Shown here: positions 54,552 to 62,657 of the stretch, one piece after another
Layout of the letters: each line of letters starts with the position of its first letter
Position numbering within the stretch: position 1 is the first letter of the stretch
Source: an uncultured Gammaproteobacteria bacterium
GTDB taxonomy: Bacteria; Pseudomonadota; Gammaproteobacteria; HK1
Assembly (NCBI GenBank): GCA_958295835.1
Contig: OY282378.1
Location: 1,753,001-1,817,000, forward strand
Direction: 5' to 3'
Length of the DNA stretch: 64,000 nucleotides
Position numbers and translations under genes: made by a program
The notes under the pieces: model-generated
Told to the model about the DNA's origin: nothing
Databases searched by the model: none
What the model saw: the letters and a program-made list of their open reading frames with translations, nothing else

Positions 54552-55741
54552 CTGTATCCACACTCCATGATTCTGCCGTCGCAACCCTGCCAGATCGACT
54601 CGACACGATTCGACATGTGCTGCGGACGGAGTACCAGAGGAGGCATCGCTACCCGTGGATCGTTGCCTACTCGGGCGGGAAGGACTCTACCCTGCTGCTG
54701 CAGCTAGTATGGGAGGTTGTCGCGGAGATTCCAGCTAGTGAGCGGCAACGGCCAGTGCTCGTCGTGGGAAACGACACGCTTGTCGAATCTCCCCTAGTCA
54801 TCCAGCATCTCCGGGAATCGTTGGAACTGATTGCTGTGGCTGGGGAGCGGGAAGGGCTCCCGATCGAGACGGAGATCACCGAGCCCTGCATCGACCAGAC
54901 CTTCTGGGTCAACATCATCGGCCGCGGCTACATCCCCCCCACAAGGAATTTTCGCTGGTGCACGGACCGGATGAAAATCCTGCCCACTAAACGGTTGCTT
55001 GAGCGGCTTACGCGGGATGCCCAAGGAACCATTCTTCTTGTCGGCACGCGACGGTCGGAATCCCAGAATCGGCGACGCGCGATGGATCGGCGCGGGGTGT
55101 CCGCCCGTCGGTTGAACCCGCACAGCATGGTCGACGGATGCAAGATGTTCGCACCGCTCGCCGAGCTGGATGACGCCGACGTGTGGATGACGCTCATGCA
55201 GCGGAAACCGCCGTGGGGTGGAACTCACCGCCGCCTGCTTACCCTCTACCGTAATGCCGGTGGTGGGGAATGCCCATTGGTGATGTCCCAGGAACAAGCG
55301 CCCTCCTGCGGCAGCTCATCCCCCCGGTTTGGGTGCTGGACTTGCACCGTTGTCCAGAAAGACCGCAGCCTACGTGGGTTGATCGATTCCGGTCATGCCG
55401 AAGCCGAGAGGATGGAAGCGCTGTTCGATTTCCGGGAGTGGCTGATCACGCTCAGGGAGAACGACGATAATCGCCTTCCCGTCAGAAGAAACGGCAACGC
55501 AAAGCAGCGCGACGACGGATCCTGCGTTTACGGACCATTCAAGCTGGAAATCCGCAAGGAGATACTCGATCAGCTCCGAGTGCTCGAACGACGAATCGGT
55601 GAATCGCTTATCCTTCCGGAAGAAATCGACTGCATCGAAGATGTTTGGTGGCGCGACGAAATACGGGAGGATGCCCGACAGGCACTCCACCGGAGCATCT
55701 TCGCGACCGCAACAGCCGAACCGACCGGAACAACAGCATGA
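54548..55741 (+). CDS. dndC: DndC-like PP-loop sulfurtransferase (PAPS-reductase superfamily)
   Basis: 397 aa. The PP-loop is YSGGKDST at 41-48. The family region NFRWCTDRMKILPTKRLL (C138) and a cluster of cysteines C242, C254, C263, C266 (ECP...SCG...GCWTC) match the iron-sulfur site of DndC. GTRRSESQNRRRAM is also typical. DndC/SspD uses ATP and an Fe-S cluster to pass sulfur to the DNA backbone. It is coupled to the desulfurase before and the DUF262 gene after by 4-bp overlaps. No DndD or DndE follows, which is unusual. Confidence 0.88.
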   Translation: MTVSTLHDSAVATLPDRLDTIRHVLRTEYQRRHRYPWIVAYSGGKDSTLLLQLVWEVVAEIPASERQRPVLVVGNDTLVESPLVIQHLRESLELIAVAGEREGLPIETEITEPCIDQTFWVNIIGRGYIPPTRNFRWCTDRMKILPTKRLLERLTRDAQGTILLVGTRRSESQNRRRAMDRRGVSARRLNPHSMVDGCKMFAPLAELDDADVWMTLMQRKPPWGGTHRRLLTLYRNAGGGECPLVMSQEQAPSCGSSSPRFGCWTCTVVQKDRSLRGLIDSGHAEAERMEALFDFREWLITLRENDDNRLPVRRNGNAKQRDDGSCVYGPFKLEIRKEILDQLRVLERRIGESLILPEEIDCIEDVWWRDEIREDARQALHRSIFATATAEPTGTTA

Positions 55742-57504
55742 CCAAAACCAAGATCACATCCGAGGTCCGCCTAGTCTCCGAGGTCCTGTACTCGGGACAC
55801 TTCGAAGTCCCATGGCACCAACGTTATTACGACTGGAAGGTGGAGCAGGTCAGTGAGCTTCTGTATGACCTTAAGGACGCTCTCGACACCGGCAAAACCT
55901 GTTACTTCCTCGGATCTATAATGCTAGTCAAGCCGACTGACGCGAGGCCACAAAAGATCAATGACGGGCAACAGCGTTTGATCACCCTGTCCTTGCTCAT
56001 AGCTGCTTTCTGCCGACGCTTCGCGCGAAAGCGGCCCCGCGACAAAAGCCGAGAGACACTCGCGCTGCGGGCGCTGTTCTGTCGTCCGAGCAATCAGATC
56101 TCGCAGTTGACAGACACATCGAGATATCAGCCGCGGATCGAACCCCCGAAGAACGACAAATCAAAGTACGTCCAGATCATCCGCGGACATGACATCGGCA
56201 CTAACGGACTTTTAACCGCCGCCTGGAATGTGATCGATATATTCGTTGAGGGAATGAACAGATCAGCACCAAAAGATTTCTTCGACTTCCTTATGCAAAA
56301 GGTGGAAGTCTCGGTCCTTGACATTCCCGTGGACATAGATGCTAATTCAGTATTCGAAGCACTTAACGCTCGCGGCAAGCCGTTGGACGACGTCGATCTG
56401 ATCCGGAATCGACTGTATTCTTATTTTTCTGAAGTAAATGATGCACCACGCCGCGATGAAGTGCATAGTAACCTGGAGAATACTGGAGTTATCCTCCGCA
56501 GTGCGAGAACAGTTCAGGAGTATTTCCGATGCTACCTACAATGTCGATACGGTTATCTCAAGAAAACAAGGTTTTACAGGGAAACCCGACTTCGTATCGA
56601 GAAAGCGGTGGGTCGGCGTAGCCCATCCGATTACGTTCTTAATCTCGTAGCGGGTTTGGGACGTATTGATAGTATAGAGCTGTTCCGTACAATCACGTCA
56701 CCGAAACCCAATCAGAATCTGGAGAAACGACTACCGACAGTTTCGGGGAAACGGGATCTAGCGGTCTTGTTGGGGGAATTGAAAGGATACAAGGTGTCAC
56801 ATCCTCTTGTATTCGCACTACTGCACAGATTTATCATTGAGACCAACGAAGAGAAGAAAAGAGTGACGGGACGGGAAGCTACGCGCAGTCTAAAAAATCT
56901 CGCATCGTTTGTCATGAGGACTGCATTTGTTGCCACGAAATTCGAACCATCTAAATTTGAGGCTGCCTTCGCGAATTGCGCACAGATCGTGTTCGAAGGC
57001 ACTGATGTTGATTCGCTTGACATTCTAAAAGAGCTTGAGAGGAATGATGAATGGAATGTAGTCAGCGACAGAAATTTTATCCGCAATATGGCCGATATGG
57101 AATTGCGCGACAACCAGAAGGCCCGACGATATCTATTCGGTATCAACGCCAGGATTCAAGTGGGATCCGACGTTTTGAGAGAAGACCGATGCAGCGTCGA
57201 GCATATTCTGCCGCAGTCGCAGTCTCACTGGGGGAGCTGGATCGGATTTGAAAACGTCAATCCTGGAGACTGGGTACATCGGACAGGCAATCTAGTGATT
57301 GTTTCAAACAGGGAAAATCGACCTGGAGCAGAATTCAACCGAAATTTTATTGCCAAGCGGTCTATTTTCGAAAATAGCCCGATCCAGATGTCACGAGAGG
57401 TAGTAGATATGTACGACGAGTGGACACCGGAGGTTATCGAGAAGCGTTCACGGCAACTCGCAAAAAATGCCGCCCAAACTTGGCAATTCTCCCGCAGAAG
57501 ATAA
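55738..57504 (+). CDS. DUF262-DUF1524 nuclease (GmrSD/SspE-like)
   Basis: 588 aa. The N-terminal DUF262 (ParB-like, nucleotide-sensing) has VPWHQRYYDWKVEQVSELLYDL, the DGQQR motif at 76-80 and FEALNARGKPLDDVDLIRN at 206-224. The C-terminal DUF1524 is a His-Me finger nuclease with EHILPQSQ (H489) and TGNLVIVSNREN (517-528). GmrSD cuts glucosylated DNA. SspE is stimulated by phosphorothioates and nicks phage DNA. Encoded with DndA/DndC, this is the likely effector. Codons here are noticeably A/T-rich. It overlaps the DndC-like gene by 4 bp. Confidence 0.88.
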   Translation: MTKTKITSEVRLVSEVLYSGHFEVPWHQRYYDWKVEQVSELLYDLKDALDTGKTCYFLGSIMLVKPTDARPQKINDGQQRLITLSLLIAAFCRRFARKRPRDKSRETLALRALFCRPSNQISQLTDTSRYQPRIEPPKNDKSKYVQIIRGHDIGTNGLLTAAWNVIDIFVEGMNRSAPKDFFDFLMQKVEVSVLDIPVDIDANSVFEALNARGKPLDDVDLIRNRLYSYFSEVNDAPRRDEVHSNLENTGVILRSARTVQEYFRCYLQCRYGYLKKTRFYRETRLRIEKAVGRRSPSDYVLNLVAGLGRIDSIELFRTITSPKPNQNLEKRLPTVSGKRDLAVLLGELKGYKVSHPLVFALLHRFIIETNEEKKRVTGREATRSLKNLASFVMRTAFVATKFEPSKFEAAFANCAQIVFEGTDVDSLDILKELERNDEWNVVSDRNFIRNMADMELRDNQKARRYLFGINARIQVGSDVLREDRCSVEHILPQSQSHWGSWIGFENVNPGDWVHRTGNLVIVSNRENRPGAEFNRNFIAKRSIFENSPIQMSREVVDMYDEWTPEVIEKRSRQLAKNAAQTWQFSRRR

Positions 57505-57579
57505 TCGTGAATATTTTGAGATCCTGATGCCTGCTTGCGGAAACCCGGTGGTTCGCTAATAGTGACTCGTCTGGCTTCG

Positions 57580-59043
57580 ATGCCTTCGCCACCGGATTTG
57601 AAGTGGGACTCTAAACCTATGGATAGTATCCTGATGGATGACGCGCTAGATCTTCGTCGCCGCGCGGAAAATATACTCGGCGTCCCAAGAATGCTCCACG
57701 ATTACCAGTGGGAAGGAATTGCATTTCTGTACAGATCCCGGGCTGCGCTGCTAGCTGATGAGATGGGTCTGGGGAAAACGGTGCAAGCGTCAGTGGCGCT
57801 AGCACTGTTACTGAGCGCCCAGAATCAAGTGAACCGGGCGCTCATCGTCACGCCTGCCGCACTGACAACTAACTGGATACTGGAGTTGGAGACGTGGGCT
57901 CCTTCGCTGGCTGTTCGCCGCATACAGGGCGATTCGCGTGATCGTAAGGCGTTCTACTTGTTGCCAATACCGGTTCTTGTGGGTTCATACGAACACATAC
58001 GGCAGGACGGTCTCGACAATATTCCGTCGAATAGCTTTGATATCGTTATCCTCGACGAAGCGCAGCGGATCAAGAATCGGGATTCCACAACTGCTCTGGC
58101 TTGTCGTTTGCTGCCGAGGAAATACTCGTGGGCACTGTCGGCGACACCCGTCGAGAACGACACCCAGGATATCGCATCAATACTCGGGTTCCTTGACCCA
58201 TCGATTCGCTCCGATTTGTCTGGAGCAGAGTTGACGTCAAAGCTCAAAACAATGATGCTGCGCCGCCGGAAGGCCGAGGTGCGAGACGAGTTGCCGCCAG
58301 TCATAGTTCAAGACCTGAAACTCGAACTCACGCCATCTCAGAGATCACGATACGACGAATTGTGGGCAAACCGCCGGGAAGCTATTGCATCGAGTACTAA
58401 GGACACTAAGGTTTTGTTGCTGGGTTTGCTCACGCGGCTAAAAATCATCTGTAACTTCGACGGTGAGACGTCATCGAAGCTAGTGACCTTGCGGGAAATT
58501 TGCGAAGGCGCGGAGAGTACAAGTCGTATCCTGATTTTCTCACAGTTTGTCGAGACTCTGAAGTGGATTTCGGATAGGATCTCCTTGGCTAGTGATCTGT
58601 TTACAGGGGCGATGTCGGTATTCGATCGTGAGACCGCTATGGAGCGGTTCAAAACAGAGTCCACACCGCGTATACTTTTCGTATCACTTCGTGCAGGTGG
58701 TGTGGGTCTCAACCTTGGTATGGCGACCCATGTCATTGTCTTCGACAGATGGTGGAATCCAGCAGTCGAGATTCAGGCGATATATCGGGCACATCGCTTC
58801 CAGCGTGATAAGCCGCTACACGTTATCCGATTTCTAGTCGCCGACACGATTGAGGAACGTATAGCAACGATTCTGAATCGCAAAGAAAATATATTTGAAG
58901 ATGTTATCGAATCTACTAAGACAAGTGTTTCGCGTTTTACTGCGGAAGAGTTGAGACAGATTCTTGATCTTCCGGAGGAGGATATTTTTCGGCATAAGAA
59001 AAATGAAGAAGAAAATACTATACCAATGACACGTGAATTTTAG
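57580..59043 (+). CDS. SNF2/RapA-type helicase
   Basis: About 487 aa from ATG 57580; the frame is open to TTG 57535 and a GTG at 57562 is possible. Superfamily 2 motifs: HDYQWEGIAFLYRSRAALLADEMGLGKT (I), IVTPAAL (Ia), DEAQ in VILDEAQRIKN (II), SATPVEN (III), RILIFSQFV (IV), RAGGVGLNLGMATHVIVFDRWWNPAVE (V) and QAIYRAHRF (VI). It translocates on double-stranded DNA and has no extra nuclease domain. It is a compact SNF2, similar in size to helicases of DISARM or Dpd loci. It lies 75 bp after the DUF262 gene. Confidence 0.88.
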   Translation: MPSPPDLKWDSKPMDSILMDDALDLRRRAENILGVPRMLHDYQWEGIAFLYRSRAALLADEMGLGKTVQASVALALLLSAQNQVNRALIVTPAALTTNWILELETWAPSLAVRRIQGDSRDRKAFYLLPIPVLVGSYEHIRQDGLDNIPSNSFDIVILDEAQRIKNRDSTTALACRLLPRKYSWALSATPVENDTQDIASILGFLDPSIRSDLSGAELTSKLKTMMLRRRKAEVRDELPPVIVQDLKLELTPSQRSRYDELWANRREAIASSTKDTKVLLLGLLTRLKIICNFDGETSSKLVTLREICEGAESTSRILIFSQFVETLKWISDRISLASDLFTGAMSVFDRETAMERFKTESTPRILFVSLRAGGVGLNLGMATHVIVFDRWWNPAVEIQAIYRAHRFQRDKPLHVIRFLVADTIEERIATILNRKENIFEDVIESTKTSVSRFTAEELRQILDLPEEDIFRHKKNEEENTIPMTREF

Positions 59044-59282
59044 ATATAACCACAATGAATATTATGTTTCAAATAGGATGCAATAATATGCTTACTATAT
59101 ATTCGGCAGATGCCTACGCTGACAGACTTATTCGGATGAATCCACGTATATGTTCCTAGACGATGCGGGTTAGAATGCTGTTGAAGAATCACGACGATCG
59201 GATATACGCAGATAAGCTCAATGACTATCTCATTGGTAGTCAGCTCCCTGTGTCATCAGTTAAGTAATGGAGGACTAACATC
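59044..59282. other. Intergenic region splitting the island operon
   Basis: 239 bp, very A/T-rich, the longest gap inside the island. It probably carries a promoter for the ParB-like genes: ttgaag near 59181 and tatacg near 59203 have suitable spacing, a weak match. A 34-codon frame (59163-59267) ends 15 bp before the next ATG. Confidence 0.35.
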
Positions 59283-60107
59283 ATGGCGAAAATCGTGGAA
59301 TATCGCGACATCCCCCTGGATGATTTGGTAATTGGAAAGGCGCAAGTGCGCACTCAAACTCCAGGCAAGGAGATCGAAGACTTGGCAAGGAGCATCAAAG
59401 CTCAAGGGCTTTTGCAGCCAATTGTAGTTTGCGCTGCAAGAGATCCAAACAAGTGGGAGATACTCACTGGGCAGAGACGTTTCTTGGCCCATAAACAATT
59501 GCGACGGGATGCTATTTCTGCAGCCATTATGGATGAACGCGTAGATGAGGGACAAGCCAAGGCAATCTCTATCACGGAGAATCTGATCCGCCGTCAGCTT
59601 TCCGGGAAAGAGCTGAAGGACGGCATTCTGTATCTGTACAATCTCTACGGAAGTATAAAAGATGTAGTTGAAGCGACAGGACTACCGCGCCAGAAGGTGC
59701 AGGATTACGTGAAATACCCGCGGCTGCTGCCGGAGTTGAAGCAACTCGTCGACGATGGAACGGTCGACATCAATGCTGCTGTGAAGGCCCAAGATGCTTC
59801 TAACGACGACGACGGAGTTCCGGATCCAGAAGTTGCCATCAAACTGGCGCGCGAAATGGCGCCTATGTCTGGAATTCAACGCCAGAAGATTTCCGACGAA
59901 CGGAGAGAACACCCTGAAAGATCAGTGGACGATGTAATCGAACGCGCAAAGAGTGGTGCAAGGGTAACTCAAATTAACGTGACAGTGACCCAGGGTACGC
60001 ACAGCGCACTTCAACAGTTCGCAAGGGAGGAGAAAACTAACCAGGACGAAGCAGCGGCTTCGCTTATCCAGGAAGCTCTGATCGGCCGAGGCTTTTTGGA
60101 GGAGTAG
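59283..60107 (+). CDS. ParB/sulfiredoxin-fold protein with ParB HTH
   Basis: 274 aa with a GGAGG site 8 bp before ATG. It has a ParB-type N-terminal domain (IPLDDLVIGKAQVRTQTPGKEIEDLARSIKAQGLLQPIVVC, then ILTGQRRFLAHKQL and ITENLIRRQLSGKE) and an HTH (GSIKDVVEATGLPRQKVQDYVK). The box near GQRRF is that of CTP-binding ParB-like proteins. Plasmid ParB is an alternative, but no parA or parS is present. Together with the PP-loop gene it recalls IbrB/IbrA pairs. A DNA- or nucleotide-sensing role is inferred. Confidence 0.83.
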   Translation: MAKIVEYRDIPLDDLVIGKAQVRTQTPGKEIEDLARSIKAQGLLQPIVVCAARDPNKWEILTGQRRFLAHKQLRRDAISAAIMDERVDEGQAKAISITENLIRRQLSGKELKDGILYLYNLYGSIKDVVEATGLPRQKVQDYVKYPRLLPELKQLVDDGTVDINAAVKAQDASNDDDGVPDPEVAIKLAREMAPMSGIQRQKISDERREHPERSVDDVIERAKSGARVTQINVTVTQGTHSALQQFAREEKTNQDEAAASLIQEALIGRGFLEE

Positions 60108-60112
60108 AGCGA

Positions 60113-60835
60113 ATGCTCGCCGGATTGACCCCGCTTGAGCTCGGGCGCTTGCGCGTTTCGGTGGGATATGGAACACACAAGAAAGGACGGCCTCTTTCCC
60201 CCGTAGAGGTGGGTATGTTGCTCCAGAAGGCTCGCCTGGAGGGCGTCTCGCTAGATGAATGCGCAAGGGCGATTCAGCTCGACGGCATCGGACATATCGG
60301 CCGCTTTCTTCGTATCTTGGACTTGCCCGATGATGTCCGACACTTGATCGATTGGGGGATCGGAAAAGATTTTATCGGCTTCACATCGGCCGTGGAGTTG
60401 ACGAAGCTTAACAACGCCATCGATCAACGTACCTTGGCCAAAGCCATTCTTTCAGAAAACATATACAGCAAGGAGGTTCGGCAGATCGCTCAACTTCGCA
60501 AACGATCTGGGCGCTCTATCGAGTGTTGTGTTAAGGAAGTCATCGACATGCGACCAAAGGTCGAAAAGCGCTATGTCTTCGTAGGATCGGTCGCCTCAGA
60601 AAATGTAGATGTTCTTGGTAAATTTACGCAGAACACTAGGGACGCGATCCTGGCGTCTGGCATCAACACATTGGGCCTGCGGGCAGTAACCGGCCGCCTT
60701 GGACCCAGATTCTTCACACTGGTCGGCGGTAAAGACTTCGACACCTCGATGCATGAAATCGGCATGGAGAGCATCGAAGCTCGACTTCGGTCCCATATTT
60801 CGGAGAGCATCGAGAATGCGGGATCGAACTGTTGA
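60113..60835 (+). CDS. Uncharacterised protein with a ParB-HTH-like first half
   Basis: 240 aa, 5 bp after the ParB-like stop, with a GGAGGAG site inside the previous gene's end. The first half resembles the ParB central HTH without the catalytic domain (LLQKARLEGVSLDECARAIQ, then IGRFLRILDLPDDVRHLIDWG and FTSAVELTKLNN). The second half (RYVFVGSVASENVDVLG ... LGPRFFTLVGG) is unknown to me. It probably forms a complex with its neighbour. It overlaps the nuclease gene downstream by 20 bp. Confidence 0.7.
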   Translation: MLAGLTPLELGRLRVSVGYGTHKKGRPLSPVEVGMLLQKARLEGVSLDECARAIQLDGIGHIGRFLRILDLPDDVRHLIDWGIGKDFIGFTSAVELTKLNNAIDQRTLAKAILSENIYSKEVRQIAQLRKRSGRSIECCVKEVIDMRPKVEKRYVFVGSVASENVDVLGKFTQNTRDAILASGINTLGLRAVTGRLGPRFFTLVGGKDFDTSMHEIGMESIEARLRSHISESIENAGSNC

Positions 60836-61838
60836 TGTTTTCGAAACGGGCGCTGTGTGTCTTGGAATAAAAACCGTCTGCGACGGTTACGCAAGAGGAT
60901 ACCCATTTCGCATCCAGACGCACATTCACGACGATCATATGCGGGATTTCGACAGGAGTAAGGGCCTGCAAGATTTGTTCATGAGTCCGGAAACTCGCGC
61001 ACTTCTAATCGCCGAACGCAACGCAGACCTCGAATACCGCGACAACCTCATTTCAGTCAGCCAAGGTAGCGGACGCGAACTTGACGATGGTTCGAGACTT
61101 TCTCTCTTGCCATCCGGTCATATGCTCGGTTCGTGTCAAGTCGCACTCGTACTGCCCGACGGCATCCGATGCGGCTATTCGGGAGACTTTGCTTGGCCGC
61201 TTGACGATGTGATGCAAGTTGACGAGTTAGTTGTAGATAGCACTTACGGGAGTCCTCGTAGCATCCGTCGCTACACTCAAGGGGAGGCCGAAGCTTCTCT
61301 TGTTGAAACTGTTTGCGAACGTCTACGGCACGGTTCAGTGCACATTAAGGCCCACAGAGGAACCGTCGAGCGCGTGCTGCACGTTCTTGAAGGCAACGTG
61401 AGCGTTCCGATTTTAGCGAGTGCAAACCTGATCCGGGAAGTCGTCGTGTATCAAGAACATGGCTTTGCGGTGGGAGCATTGCAGGCACTTGATTCGCCAG
61501 CGGGACGCTCGGCTTTGAAGGAACGATCCTATGTGAGGTTGTACTCAAAAGGCGATGGTTTTGGCAACGAGCTGATCGAGGGAACAACCGTTACATGCAG
61601 TGCGTTCATGGTCGATACAAATCATCCTTTGCTGAAGATTTCGGAGCGAGCGTATAGGGTCGCTTTGTCCAACCATGCGGATTTTGAGGGGACACTCGCC
61701 TATGTTGAGGCTACAGGAGCGAAAACGATTGTTACCGACAACACAAAAAATCATGGGTATGAGCTGGCTATCGCCATCAACAGTCGCCTTCCGGGTGTTC
61801 ACGCCGTACCGTCAACGAATAGCATAGTGCTACCTTAG
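60816..61838 (+). CDS. Metallo-beta-lactamase fold protein, beta-CASP/Artemis-like nuclease
   Basis: 340 aa from ATG 60816 with a GGAGAG site. Metal motif HIHDDH (H36, H38, D40, H41), then SGHMLGSC with H102, YSGDF with D124, VDSTYGSP, and SNHADF near 285, a beta-CASP-type histidine. These are the marks of RNA 3'-processing and SNM1/Artemis DNA nucleases, including exonucleases found with ligases in bacterial repair loci. It ends the island's gene row. A nuclease acting on modified or broken DNA is the natural guess; activity is unproven. Confidence 0.82.
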   Translation: MRDRTVDVFETGAVCLGIKTVCDGYARGYPFRIQTHIHDDHMRDFDRSKGLQDLFMSPETRALLIAERNADLEYRDNLISVSQGSGRELDDGSRLSLLPSGHMLGSCQVALVLPDGIRCGYSGDFAWPLDDVMQVDELVVDSTYGSPRSIRRYTQGEAEASLVETVCERLRHGSVHIKAHRGTVERVLHVLEGNVSVPILASANLIREVVVYQEHGFAVGALQALDSPAGRSALKERSYVRLYSKGDGFGNELIEGTTVTCSAFMVDTNHPLLKISERAYRVALSNHADFEGTLAYVEATGAKTIVTDNTKNHGYELAIAINSRLPGVHAVPSTNSIVLP

Positions 61839-62134
61839 CCCATCTTTACCATCCCGACTCGCGATTTGCCGATTTTGGCTCGGTTCCCGCTGAAAATTTA
61901 TTCGAACTTGTTGATTATCGGTTGGCGAAGCCAACGTAGTGCCATAATAAGGAATGGAACGGTTGTAGCCCTCGGCCAACTCCACTACCATGCTTTTGGC
62001 TCGGCGAAACTCAGTTTGAACGCATTTGTAGTGCCATTCGTAGAATTTGATCAACGTAATTTGTTGATCTGGAAGGATTTCGTAAAAGATGTGGTAAAGA
62101 TGGATTAGCCCATCTTTAGGATTAGATATTTAAT
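61839..62134. other. Repeat-rich, gene-free region after the island genes
   Basis: A/T-rich DNA with several internal repeats: cccatcttta at 61840 and 62109 (with the inverted taaagatgg at 62095), ttttggctcgg at 61873 and 61994, gtagtgcca at 61936 and 62029. Hairpins include gttggc-gaa-gccaac (61921-61935) and gatcaac/gttgatc (about 62049-62069). Short frames run on both strands, but none is supported. Confidence 0.5.
62095..62119. terminator. Hairpin taaagatgg/ccatcttta
   Basis: A 9-bp perfect stem with a short loop in an A/T-rich setting, at the right end of the repeat-rich region. Possible terminator or element end. Confidence 0.4.
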
Positions 62135-62245
62135 CTAAATTAATAATAACTCTGAAGTTAGTTCCTTTATGTATTTCGTGAATTCCTCCATCCCGGCTTT
62201 CTCCTGATCTTCCTTTGTCTTTTCCATTGTTTTCCGTACTCCCAT
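62135..62245 (-). other. Short charged open frame, possible gene remnant
   Basis: 36 codons, MGVRKTMEKTKEDQEKAG ending in a helical KYIKELTSELLLI. The composition is protein-like and A/T-rich, but it lacks a ribosome site and family. It may be the 3' end of a gene cut at the island border. It lies downstream of higA on the same strand. Confidence 0.3.
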
Positions 62246-62273
62246 CGCTGCCGGAACACTCTCGATACATTGT

Positions 62274-62657
62274 CTACCCAGGACGAGGCAAAGGTTCCAG
62301 CAAAGCAATGGCCGCCGCACGCTCCGCGGTAAGCGCATGCCACAGGTCCCAGTCCTGTTGCAGACCAAGCCAGAAATCCGCCCCCATGCCGGTGACCCGC
62401 TCCAGCCGGAGCGCCGTATCCGGCGTCACGCCTCGCTTACCACGGACGATTTCATTGAGCCGCGGATACGAAACTCCAAGCCGCCGGGCGAACGCCGATT
62501 GCGATATCCCCAGAGGCTTCAGAAATTCCTCCAGCAACATCTCGCCCGGATGAGTCGGTGGCCGGCACGCCGGAAGCCGACGGGCGACAGGACCCGATGG
62601 AGGCCGCGTCCTCCCGGCAGGCTCAGTGGTAGTCGGTAATCTCGACATCGTCGGCAT
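62274..62657 (-). CDS. higA: HigA-type antitoxin (XRE HTH)
   Basis: 127 aa from ATG 62657, chosen because GGGAGGCAGG lies just upstream; an ATG at 62648 is possible. The HigA core is clear: THPGEMLLEEFLKPLGISQSAFARRLGVSYPRLNEIVRGKRGVTPDTALRLERVTGMGADFWLGLQQDWDLW. The ~35 residues before it are a Pro/Arg-rich extension that HigA proteins usually lack. It neutralises HigB and represses the operon. It overlaps higB by 35 bp, with the toxin gene first, as usual for higBA. Confidence 0.9.
   Translation of the reverse strand: MPTMSRLPTTTEPAGRTRPPSGPVARRLPACRPPTHPGEMLLEEFLKPLGISQSAFARRLGVSYPRLNEIVRGKRGVTPDTALRLERVTGMGADFWLGLQQDWDLWHALTAERAAAIALLEPLPRPG

Larger units (their letters stand above)
53059..62250. 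other. AT-richer genomic island
   Basis: From about 53,100 to 62,250 the sequence is clearly richer in A and T than both flanks, with A/T-ending codons increasing from 55.8 kb onwards. The change is abrupt after the MoaD-like gene and at higBA. No integrase, tRNA or flanking direct repeat was found. The composition suggests horizontal acquisition. Confidence 0.7.

Noticed and set aside
59163..59267. 34-codon small protein before the ParB-like gene
   Set aside because: It starts without a ribosome site and matches no family. It is also too short to be DndE, which was the reason for looking.
53295..61838. Reading the island as a Dpd (7-deazapurine) or DISARM system because of the SNF2 helicase
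   Set aside because: No DpdA-like transglycosylase or DNA methyltransferase is present. The sulfur-transfer pair points elsewhere.
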